64,000 nt of DNA from Chionoecetes opilio (lineage: Eukaryota; Arthropoda; Malacostraca; Decapoda; Majidae): NCBI GenBank assembly GCA_016584305.1, contig JACEEZ010023710.1, positions 85,402 through 149,401 on the forward strand. The letters are read 5' to 3'. This document shows positions 1 through 12,900 of this stretch, in pieces (the first letter of the stretch is position 1; each line of letters starts with the position of its first letter). The translations under genes and the position numbers were made by a program. The notes beneath the pieces are model-generated. The model was given only the letters and a program-made list of their open reading frames with translations. It did not search any database and was not told the DNA's origin.

Positions 1-301
1 TGTCTTGGTGGTCCTGTGTTTGTGTGTGTCCGACCCTCATCAGAGTAAAGAGCCTCAATGCATCCATCATTTGATCATTCTATTTCTCTTTACACTTATT
101 TATTCCATTGTGTCATTTGTCTAGAGTCTCTGTTCTATATTTATCTTTCCCTAGTCACATGATCCCACTGTTAAGTCTTTGTTTAGATGATGTCTGTTTG
201 TTTCCTTGCCTGGCCTCCTGATATATTGTGTGTTGTATTTGCGAACTGACCCATAGATCCAGCACCCTTTAAAATGGTCTGTAGTACATTGGATATTTGA
301 A
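1..301. other. AT-rich sequence, no feature seen
   Basis: Presumably intron of the diacylglycerol kinase gene, because the first recognisable exon starts at 2115 and is internal to the protein. I see no exon, RNA gene or repeat in it. Confidence 0.4.
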
Positions 302-303
302 TA

Positions 304-761
304 CACTCAAGCCTCGATTTAACGGAATTTGGATTTAACGGACTCCATCTGCTGCCGGACAAGTGAACCAAACCATTCAAATAGTCTGTTGCTTAGAATT
401 TTTTATTATTTTTAAATATTTTTACATTTCAGCCTATAGCGCCTGTAGGCAGTGACCTCCAGGGGTGGGATAGTAGGCCCTGGAGGTTCACTTGAGGGCT
501 GTGATGGTTGACCCTCGCCCGTGGTGGCGCAGGCAGGATTTTTATAGTGGTGCCTGTGATTAGAGGCTCATGCCGCCCTCCTGTGTCCTCTGATGCACTC
601 GCTATCGAAGGTAGAGCTAATGGGCGGCATGTGGGTGTTCTTAGGCCACTCGACTACAGGCATAATAGGACAAAAAAAAATACCAAGCAACATACTTTTT
701 CAAGCAACGGACACTTCAATTCTGTTAATTGAGTTCATTCTGTTAAATCGAGGGTTGAGTG
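304..761 (+). mobile_element. Non-autonomous TIR element, family A, TA target site
   Basis: The left end reads CACTCAAGCCTCGATTTAAC and the right end is its imperfect inverse, ending GGGTTGAGTG. Both are flanked by TA (302-303 and 762-763). No transposase frame is visible. The interior (about 430-670) is GC-richer and may itself be a nested repeat. A second copy in opposite orientation lies at 34267-34699. TA duplication with CA-starting ends suggests the Tc1/mariner/pogo superfamily, which is inference. Confidence 0.7.
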
Positions 762-945
762 TAATTTGCTATACATATGTACGTACATGCCTTATTTATG
801 AAAGTTTACATTTACAGTAGACCCATGTAAAGCCAGACTTAAAAGGGGGGAAGGCAGTCTGGAAAACGAAAAGTCCAAATTAACTGATGGAAGGCAAAAA
901 AAGCTGAAATATTATACTTTGTTTACTTTACCGAGTTTCTTCCAA

Positions 946-1672
<727 letters not shown>

Positions 1673-2114
1673 CCTTTATTGCACTCAAATAATTTTGTTG
1701 ATCATCTTCTGCTCTTCCCTAATACTATTACACTCTTTCATTCTTCTTACACGTGGAAGTAATCAAACAGTAAAGCTGTGAATGAGGTCAAGGAGGACAG
1801 GATGGTGACGAGTGATTGGGTGACCCATTAGGAAATGTGATTGAAACACAAGAGATTGGTCACAGATTTGCATCCTATTAAACTTGGATTGCTGGAATGA
1901 CAGAGTAACTTATAATAATTGTGGGGATATTCCTTAAGAATTTGTTCCAAAGTTATGTTTTTGTCGTCATTCTGATGGTTCATTGCTGCATGAATGAACA
2001 TTTATTTGTGAGATCTGTGCCTGACCTTTTTGTTCCTTAAAGAGTCCAACAAATTATCATAAATTAAACATACTGAAAACAAGCTTGAAACTTATATATT
2101 TCTTTTCTTTACAG

Positions 2115-2189
2115 GAAATTGACTGCATTATTAATCAGATGATTCAAGTAGCAGACTACTTAGACTGGGACGTCACAGAACTAAGACCA
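2115..2189 (+). CDS. Dgk: DGK exon 1 (as seen): helix before the second EF-hand loop
   Basis: Encodes residues 1-25 of the visible protein, including [15 protein letters not shown], a stretch typical of the EF-hand region of type I diacylglycerol kinases. Acceptor TTTACAG, donor GTAAGC, phase 0 at both ends. Upstream exons are outside the window. Confidence 0.93.
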
Positions 2190-5100
2190 GTAAGCAAATT
2201 ATTGTCTTAACAAGGAGGAACATTCCCTCTGCTATGCCTTTATCCACCCTAATTGTTGTTCATGCATAGAATGATATTATCTACAGTCAATTTTTGGCAA
2301 TTTTCCTTGGAATAAAGTTGCATCACCTTAACTTGTTTGAACTTTTGATGTTTTGGTACAGAATTAATTAATAATTCTTGCTTCTAGATTTTGACCGACA
2401 TGATGGTTGAGATAGACTATGACAATGATGGCACCGTGTCCCTGGAGGAGTGGAAGAGAGGCGGCATGACCACCATCCCCCTGCTGGTGCTGCTGGGCCT
2501 GGACACGGTGAGTGGCGGGGCAGAGGGTGGGGGGGGGGCACAGGGATTGCCATTGCCTAAAGGTAAATACTATGGATGGTTTAGTTTAGGATCTAAAGCC
2601 AAAAATAATTATTTTTGGCTTTAGATGCTAAACTAAACCATCCATAGTTATAATTATAATTAGTTGAGCATTACAAAACTATGGTAAGTTAATGGAAAAC
2701 TATCCAGCTGTGTTCCTGTGCTTCTAAGATGTGCTCTTCAATAATTATTGTATGAATATTGATAGGTTCAAGAACATCACATGAGTGACCATGATCCTCC
2801 TTGCACACGCAAGGAGGAAAGCGATATATAACAAGTTATTAAAAAATGGTGCCGCATGAATCCCTTTATCTACATGTTATTGTCTGGCTTTATTACATGT
2901 TTCAAAGATAGCAGTACAGTAAACCCTCGCTTTTACGGACATCGATATAACAAATTTCAGCTTTTAACAAACTTTTTCTGCCAGTCCGATATATGCGGAA
3001 ATTTACCGAATAAGTTCGGTAAACGCGAGGTTTGGTTGTGTGGTGGCCGGCCGAACATGTACACGCAGGTCGGACGGTGGCAGTGAAAACAATGTTGACT
3101 GTGGCTGCGTGCCGATCAGTCTGACTTTGTTGGCCCGAGTGTAAACACCTCCTCTCACGTCCTCCCATGCCTCACTAAGTTGCCTGTCTCCCGTGCCTCA
3201 TAAGAACATAAGAACATAAGAACATAAGAAAATAAGGAAGCTACAAGAGGCCGTGAGACCTACACGAGGTAGTTCCTGTAAATGTGGCCTTTGGTTTCCT
3301 TTCCTTTTGTTAAATTATGTTGTTGTGTAGTTTGCCATGTCAAATTTTATAAATTTTGTAAAATATATTTTTTTGTACATTTTTCTTGTATTGAATATAC
3401 AATTTGTATTTTTAAGCACCTTTTGTAAAGCAATTTTGTATACTTATGATGTATAAGATGCATGTATCAGTATTTGTGAGAATAAACTGCTCTGGATCTG
3501 GTGTCACCTCACAGGTTTGGGAGATCATGAAAAATATAAATAAATAAATATACGTATACGTACATATGAGTGTATGTGTGTCTGTATTTTTATATATTGT
3601 CTTTTTGTGTAGTTATACATATACATCATTTTGTCACAGAACTTAAAAGAAGATGGTAACCATGTGTGGCGGCTCAAACACTTCAGCAAACCAGCGTACT
3701 GCAACCTGTGTCTTAACATGCTGATGGGCCTGGGCAAGAAGGGCCTGTCTTGTGTCTGTAGGTATCGCAGCTCATCTCGTTTTTTGTAAATTTTTTAGTG
3801 AGAATGCTAAGCCCCTGCGTACCTGTGCTAATTGATGAGCTTCTGATCATGTTAAAAAAGAAACGTTGTCCTGACAACTTTAGTGTTATCTACGGTAAAT
3901 GTAGGATTTGATCAGAAACTCCTCCATTGCATTGTGCATTGGGTAGGGCAGAACATCTAAAAGTCAATTTGATATGCCATGATATAAGATTTTAGGGCTG
4001 TATTTCCAATCAGAGAAGTTGTTGAACTTAAGTCTGAACTGGATCTGAAAATTTAAGGATAGTATAATTGTTATTGCCTGGTGCAGAATCTTTAAAGACA
4101 TATTTGTGCATGGTTCTGGTATGTATCCCTTTATCTATTATGCATACACTCTTTATTTGTATTTGTTATTCTATATCTTGAAGATTAGCTGTGACACCTT
4201 ACTAAGAGGATTTTATTCCAATTACATTCAAAACTTCACAATTATTGGAAAAGAATGAGATCCAAAGTGCATTAAGCTTGATTCATTTACAATTTGAGAA
4301 ACTTGATGCATTGTGTTTTGTTGATCCCTCAGTTTGTAAATATACTGTGCATGAACGGTGTGTCCAGCGAGCACCGGCCTCATGCATTGCCACGTATGTG
4401 AAGAGCAAGAAAATGTCCCAAGCCATGCTGCACCACTGGGTGGAAGGCAATTGTCCTGGCAAGTGTTCTCGGTGTAAAAAGGCCATCAAGAGTTACAACG
4501 GCATCACGGGTCTTCATTGCTCCTGGTGTCACCTTAGAGTAAGTGGCAACTTTTATTGTGAGTCTTTAGTTTGTGCATATGTCATACAGATCTTTGTTTC
4601 AGAGTTTCTTTGTGCAACAGTTCACATGCTTAGAAGATGATCCTGTATATCACCAGTTGCAGCCACTTCAGTGTGATAGTGAAAGAGACTGTCACAGACT
4701 CGCCACCCTTGTTGTTTTGAGTTCCTCAGGGACCAGTTTTGGGTTCAATACCGTTCACAACTTATACCAGCAGTTTATCTTCTCTGCTTCAAGCACATAA
4801 TGTTCCTTATCACTTCTTTGCTGATGATGTCCAGATTTATTTGAAATTTAGAAATGTTTCTGACACAAAGAGGAAAATTGAGTCACTGATGGATCTGGAC
4901 ATAAAGATCTGGATGAAAATAAGAAAACTAAGACGAAGTATCTTTTCTCATAGTCAGCTGAACAGAATCATTTAGCATTTACTGGGAGCTAACTTATTGC
5001 CACTGTCTCTTTGATCAATCCATCTATCTCTGAGGCCTGTTTATAAGAACACCCTCAAGGTTATGACTGTGACAGGAGTTTTCATTTTTTTGATCTTGTG

Positions 5101-8100
5101 TATTTCCTCCTTATCTGCTCTAATATTATCATTCTTCTCCCGCCCCTTTCTCACACACACTCTACCACTCTGTCTCATTTATTTAAAAAAAAAAGTTCTC
5201 ATCGAAAAATTGTTGCTCACCATTTTGAAATATGCACTAAAAACTGTTTCTTCTTTTGTCCACAGCTACACAACAGATGTGCATCTCAAGTTAAGCCTGA
5301 ATGCAGTTTTGGTGAGCACAGAGTACATGTTCTTCCCCCCACAGCCATCTGTCCCATTGTGCTAGACCGCCAGAAATCCATTAGTAAAGAGAAGAGAGAT
5401 TTGCAGCGCTCAGAATCTACACCCAGCGGCCTCAGTGACGGGACGGTGAGTACTCCCTGACAGTGACGGGACAGTGAGTACTCCCTGACAGTGACGGGGC
5501 AGTGAGTACTCCCTGACAGTGACGGGGCAGTGAGTACTCCCTGACAGTGACGGGACAGTGAGTACTCCCTGACAGTGACGGGGCAGTGAGTACTCCCTGA
5601 CAGTGACGGGGCAGTGAGTACTCCCTGACAGTGACGGGACAGTGAGTACTCCCTGACAGTGACGGGACGGTGAGTACTCCCTGACAGTGACGGGACGGTG
5701 AGTACTCCCTGACAGTGACGGGACGGTGAGTACTCCCTGACAGTGAAGGGGCTGTGAGTACTCCCTGACAGTGACGGGGCAGTGAGTACTCCCTGACAGT
5801 GACGGGACAGTGAGTACTCCCTGACAGTGACGGGGCAGTGAGTACTCCCTGACAGTGACGGGACAGTGAGTACTCCCTGACAGTGACGGGACGGTGAGTA
5901 CTCCCTGACAGTGACGGGACGGTGAGTACTCCCTGACAGTGACGGCACGGTGAGTACTCCCTGACAGTGACGGGACGGTGAGTACTCCCTGACAGTGACG
6001 GGACGGTGAGTACTCCCTGACAGTGACGGGACGGTGAGTACTCCCTGACAGTGACGGGACGGTGAGTACTCCCTGACAGTGACGGGACGGTGAGTACTCC
6101 CTGACAGTGACGGGACGGTGAGTACTCCCTGACAGTGACGGGACGGTGAGTACTCCCTGACAGTGACGGGACGGTGAGTACTCCCTGACAGTGACGGGAC
6201 GGTGAGTACTCCCTGACAGTGACGGGACGGTGAGTACTCCCTGACAGTGACGGGACGGTGAGTACTCCGACAGTGACGGGACGGTGAGTACTCCCTGACA
6301 GTGACGGGACGGTGAGTACTCCCTGACAGTGACGGGACGGTGAGTACTCCCTGACAGTGACTGGACGGTGAGTACTCCCTGACAGTGACGGGACGGTGAG
6401 TACTCCCTGACAGTGACGGGACGGTGAGTACTCCCTGACAGTGACGGGACGGTGAGTACTCCCTGACAGTGACGGCACGGTGAGTACTCCCTGACAATGA
6501 CGGAACGGTGAGTACTCCCTGACAGTGACGGGGCAGTGAGTACTCCCTGACAGTGACGGGGCAGTGAGTACTCCCTGACAGTGACGGGGCAGTGAGTACT
6601 CCCTGAGTGACGGGACGGTGAGTACTCCCTGACAGTGACGGCACGGTGAGTACTCCCTGACAGTGACGGGACGGTGAGTACTCCCTGACAGTGACGGGAC
6701 AGTGAGTACTCCCTGACAGTGACGGGACGGTGAGTACTCCCTGACAGTGACGGGACGGTGAGTACTCCCTGACAGTGACGGCACGGTGAGTACTCCCTGA
6801 CAGTAACGGGACGACGGTGAGTACTCCCTGACAGTGACGGCACGGTGAGTACTCCCTGACAGTGACGGGATGGTGAGTACTCCCTGACAGTGACGGGACG
6901 GTGAGTACTCCCTGACAGTGACGGGACGGTGAGTACTCCCTGACAGTGACGGCACGGTGAGTACTCCTGACAGTGACGGGACGGTGAGTACTCCCTGACA
7001 GTGACGGGACGGTGAGTACTCCCTGACAGTGACGGCACGGTGAGTACTCCTGACAGTAACGGGACGGTGAGTACTCCCTGACAGTGACGGCACGGTGAGT
7101 ACTCCCTGACAGTGACGGGACGGTGAGTACTCCCTGACAGTGACGGGACGGTGAGTACTCCCTGACAGTGACGGCACGGTGAGTACTCCCTGACAGTGAC
7201 GGGACGGTGAGTACTCCCTGACAGTGACGGCACGGTGAGTACTCCCTGACAGTGACGGGACGGTGAGTACTCCCTGACAGTGACGGGACGGTGAGTACTC
7301 CCTGACAGTGACGGGACGGTGAGTACTCCCTGACAGTGACGGGACGGTGAGTACTCCCTGACAGTGACGGGACAGTGAGTACTCCCTGACAGTGACGGGA
7401 CGGTGAGTATACTCCCTGACAGTGACGGCACGGTGAGTACTCCCTGGCAGTGACGGGACGGTGAGTACTCCCTGACAGTGACGGGACGGTGAGTACTCCC
7501 TGACAGTGACGGCACGGTGAGTACTCCCTGACAGTGACGGGACGGTGAGTACTCCCTGACAGTGACGGCACGGTGAGTACTCCCTGACAGTGACGGCACG
7601 GTGAGTACTCCCTGACAGTGACGGGACGGTGAGTACTCCCTGACAGTGACGGGGCAGTGAGTACTCCCTGACAGTGACGGGACGGTGAGTACTCCCTGAC
7701 AGTGACGGCACGGTGAGTACTCCCTGACAGTGACGGGGCAGTGAGTACTCCCTGACAGTGACGGGACGGTGAGTACTCCCTGACAGTGACGGCACGGTGA
7801 GCACTCCCTGACAGTGACGGGACAGTGAGTACTCCCTGACAGTGACGGGACAGTGAGTACTCCCTGACAGCTACAGTGTACTAAATCACCACACTGTGCC
7901 TTTTTAAAGCTTTCTTGGCAGTGTAATTCTTGTAGGTTTTCCTCTTTACCAATGACAGGCACACTTTTCGGGGTTATTATGCACCATTAATAGCTACAAA
8001 TATACAAAAAGATTGGACTGATTTAGATGTTTGCAAAGTTTTAAAAGTTAACAACTTAACATATTTGGAAAGTTCAACAAAATCATATGATCAGGGAGTC

Positions 8101-9751
8101 ATTTGAAGCACATCAAACATATACAACTTTTACTTCCTTCCCCAGGTTTCAGCCCCAATGTCCTTCCAAATCACTCCCCCGCCCGGCACCCACCCACTGG
8201 CTGTGTTTGTGAATCCTAAGAGTGGGGGAAGGCAGGGGACCAGGATTCTCAGGAAATTCCAGGTAGCTATCTCATTGTATGTTATGATGGAGTGTGTAGG
8301 TTATATCAACGTGCGAGGCAGTATTTGTGGAACCCATTTCTTACATTTCACAGTGTTAAGTTACGGGAGGGAGGTGTGTAAGGGGGAGAGGTGAGGGGGG
8401 AGGGATCCAGTAGTAGTGGTGTCATAGACTTGATTGTATTATGTAACTCACTGAAAAATGTGAAATAAGTAAAATGGAGAATTGAAATATTTACCTGCAA
8501 AAATGACCCGCCACCTACATGAAAGAATCTGTGTAGTTTGACACAATACCATCACATTACATGGGTGAAGAACATACCTTCAACTTTCACTGCATGCATT
8601 GATAGCGATAATTCACGATCTGTATGGCTATAAATATATATGTATGAAAACCCGCAAACACCAAGTACCCCAATGTATCCTGCTAACGTGGATACTGATA
8701 TCCGTGGATACTGATGTCCTAGGGTCACTGATATTGTCCTGCTAATGACTGAATTGCAAGGAAACTGAATGCAAGGAAATAGGGAGAAACTGGTTCACAA
8801 ATAAGATGGTTAATGATTGGAATGGACTCAGTCGTCAATAGGGATCAGTTGTGGAATGTGGTCAGTGCTGAGTCAATAGGGATCTTTAAAAGGAGCCTGG
8901 ATAAATTCATGGATGGGGAAGAGAGGTGGATGTAGGTAGTGTTAAGTAACAGGAACTACCTCGTGTAGGTCTCACGGCCTCTTGCAGCTTCCTTATTTTC
9001 TTATGTTCTTATGTTATGTTTTTATGAATAACATTTCAGTACCTGCTAAACCCTCGCCAAGTGTACAATCTGGCCAAGGAGGGTCCCGGGGCCGGCCTGC
9101 AGCTCTTCAAGGACGTGCCCAACATGAGAGTCATTGTGTGTGGCGGGGACGGCACCATTGGCTGGATCTTGGAGCAGATGGGTGAGTGCCCAGAAACCAT
9201 AATCATTGGGAGATTGAGGACACATTTATTTATATACAACCAGCTCATTCCTGTCTATGAGAGGTGGTATTGCTTCACCCTACTTGCAATCCTGGTGTAT
9301 CATGGTGAGCTATCTGCTGCACATTGCATGGTCTCCATCTACTCTATCTCGATCTAGCTCTGGAATCCAGGGTTTCCTCAACAGTCTCTCCAAACATTAT
9401 AAACAAGAGGCCATTTTTAAACACTCGGTAACCATTTTGTTTAAACCAGAAATTGATGACAAAGTAAGAAATAAAAAAAATCATATTACTTCCCACTCCA
9501 TACACTCAGATAGCAAGGAGGCATTTATTTTGGTAGTATTCCTGTCACCCTCTGTTTCTTCTGTGAGAAAGTCGTGTCATGTAGGTTTGATTATACAGTA
9601 AACCCTCTCATATTCGGACTAATTGGGCCAAGGAGTGGTCCGAGTAATGCAAGGATCCGAATAATGGCTGGATTATATATGGGGTGATATATAAAAAAAA
9701 AAAAAAAAAAAATAATTCCAGGTGTATATTATAGCTAGGAAATTTCAACCC

Positions 9752-9821
<70 letters not shown>

Positions 9822-9900
9822 GTGTATATATATATAGCTAGGAAATTTCGACCCCCCCCAAAAAAAAAAAATCTAGGTGTATATCTAGAACATTTCGACC

Positions 9901-9947
<47 letters not shown>

Positions 9948-12900
9948 GGTCCGAATAATGTCGAAGTCAAAGCCACGGATAATGAAGATCCGAATACGAG
10001 AGGTTTTACTGTACAAGTTTTTGAATTGTATGTAAGATTGTTGAGTATTTTCACAACAAATTACTTCCTGTACATGTGAAGAAGCATCAGGAAAACGAGG
10101 CAGAGCTATCTAGTTCATAGGAAAAAAAAAAATAATAGCAACCATCCAGATTTTTCAAAGAAGTAAAGGAAATGATCTAATCTAATTTACTTTTATCCCT
10201 GCTCCTTGGAACTCCCTGTAAGTAATCGTCCAGACCACTTCATCATTCCTGATTTTATGTAGTTAGAGTATAGCCTTATCGAGTGTATCAACAATATGTT
10301 GTCACTTTTTGCATCCAGTCAGCCGTTTTTTGATAATCCGCAATCAAAATCTGTAAATTCCCCGAGCTTCGAAAACGCTGCTGGCAACTGGCAGACGATG
10401 CGCCACGGCTCGGTGACATCACTGAAGGTGCATCTCCTCTTCCCATGCTAATCCAGAAAGAAGCATGTAAACACAAGAGATAAATATAGTACTTGAAGAA
10501 TTTTGCGTGTTTCTGATAGATTTTTTTGCGATATGGTATACACATGCATCCTTGATGGGTGCAGCAAGAAAGCTGTGCCTTTCCAGAGAAATTTGCACAT
10601 GTATCAGACCAATAGGCGAGAAATGTGTAAAAAAAAATTGTGCCTCGGACGGACGTTGGTGCGTTGGGGTGAAGGTAGGGAAACTGGGCTGGGTGTTGGT
10701 GGTGGGGGAAGGGGGTGGGTGTTAGCAGTGGGGGAAGTGGGTGGATGTTGGTTGAGGGGGAAGTGGGCGGGTGTTGGTGGTGGGGAAGGGGGTGCGTGTT
10801 CGGTGGTGGGGGAAGGGAGTTAGTGGTTGGGGAAGTGGGTGGGTGTTGGTGGTGGGGGAAGTGAGTGGATGTTGGTGGTTGGGGAAGTGGGTGTGTGTTG
10901 ATGGAAATTTGGGGTAACTGGTCTGGGGTATTATAACTCGTCAACGTTGCTTGAATGATATTACTTGGGGATGATTTGATAAAAGATTACAACTTGAAAG
11001 GAAGGATTTAAATTAGTCTTCTGACTTCACTATCTGATTGTAGTGTGACCACTTCTCACTACGGAGAGTACTGAACAAGGGGGTATACTTAAGGGGAAAG
11101 GAGATTTACTGCCACCAGCCCTGACGAGTATTTCGCTATGATTACTCCCGGGGCACGTTAGATTAATATTAATACTAGATTGATCTTGGTAGTCGTGGTC
11201 GGTACTAGGGATTATACCTAGTAAAGGCGGAACTCTTTTGGAAGTGTGGGGAATTATTTTCCTAATACAGAATAATCACCTGGGTTTTCATAATAACACA
11301 AGAACTATATTTGTAAATGAAATCCTATTTATTCGCCATGAAACATTATTGCTGTTGGAGACCGTAGACACATATATAAACTCTAATCTGGAACGGGCAA
11401 GCTACAATAGAGCATAATTTCCCTTCCAGAATCATTCTTAGAATTACCACTTATATACCCATCGACTGAGCACTATAGGTATACCTTGAATATATATATA
11501 TATAGGAAAGAGAATGTGAGAATAAGGAGTTGGATGTGTGGATACACCATGACCATGTGACTTGGAGAGGAAGGCGTGGGACGCCTCCCTTGAAGCCTCT
11601 CCCTGAGCGAGAGATGGAGGGAGACTCTTGTTAATAATACTTATAAGGATGGGTGCACCTCCTGTACGTTAACGTACACTAAACATAGATACCCATATTT
11701 GAAAATATAGATAACAATAATGATAACAAGGAAAGGGGGGGGGGGACAGGAGCACTGGTCAGCGACTTACCTGAGCGAGAGATGGAGGGAGACTGCCCGT
11801 CTGGGCGTTATGGTCCACCCGCACCAAAGGGAAATCGTTTGAATGGTGTCGCCGTGACCACAAATGAAAAGTTTATAATCCCGAAATAACTATTTAAGTA
11901 ATGAAAACTCGCGTATCTCAGAAAAGACTGTCCCTAATACCAACCAGTTACTTTGATGTAGAAGAATTTAATATTTTTAACCTAATATTCAAGAAGGATG
12001 GTTTTATATGTAATGTCGACAATCCGAACACCTATTTCAGAGTGAAGTGGTATTGAAGACTTGCTTAGATTTTTGGTGGGCTTTAATTTTAGCGGGGATC
12101 CTTACTATAACGCCCATATATGACCATAACCGATAACGATAGGGATTATTTTGAAGGACGTTAAGACTCTGGGAGAGTTCCTTGGTCTGACCAGATGGCT
12201 GGCAAAAGATAAAAAGAACTGACATCATTAGTTATCACTGATCGCAGAATAATTATCCCACGAATTTGGACTCGCATACGGCATGTGAGGGAGAGAGAGG
12301 GTGTGAAAGAAGGAAGAAAGAAAATGGCGGAAGAAGGATAGAAGATAAACAAAATGGTGGTAATGATGGCAGGGCGATGAGTCACCCGTGAGACATAGAG
12401 AAAAAAATTACCTACTGACAAGACATAGCTCGGGAATTTATAATAATAATTCTCATACTATCATCTCCCGAATAATGGGCATTACACGTGGGTGTTGGTG
12501 GTTGGGGAAGTGGGTGGGTGTTGGTGGTTGGGGAAAGGGGTGGGTGTTGGTGGGTTGGGGAAGGGGGTGGGTGTTGTGGTTGGGGAAAGGGGTGGGTGTT
12601 GGTGGTTGGGGAAGTGGGTGGGTGTTGGTGGTGGGGGAAGTAAGTGGATGTTGGTGGTTGGGGAAGGGGGTGGGTGTTGGTGGTTGGGGGAAAGGGGTGG
12701 GTGTTGGTGGTTGGGGAAAGGAGTGGGTGTTGGTGGTTGGGGAATGGGGTGGGTGTTGGTGGTTGGGGAAAGGGGTGGGTGTTGGTGGTTGGGGAAGGGG
12801 GTGGGTGTTGGTGGTTGGGTGGGTGTTGGTGGTTGGGGAAAGGGGGTGGTGTTGGTGGTTGGGGAAGGGGGTGGGTGTTGGTGGTTGGGGAAAGGGGTGG

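Noticed and set aside
5286..7962. Three overlapping - strand open frames of 760-850 codons
   Set aside because: They are translations of the 28-bp minisatellite in all three frames ([14 protein letters not shown] repeats). The unit simply lacks stops on that strand.
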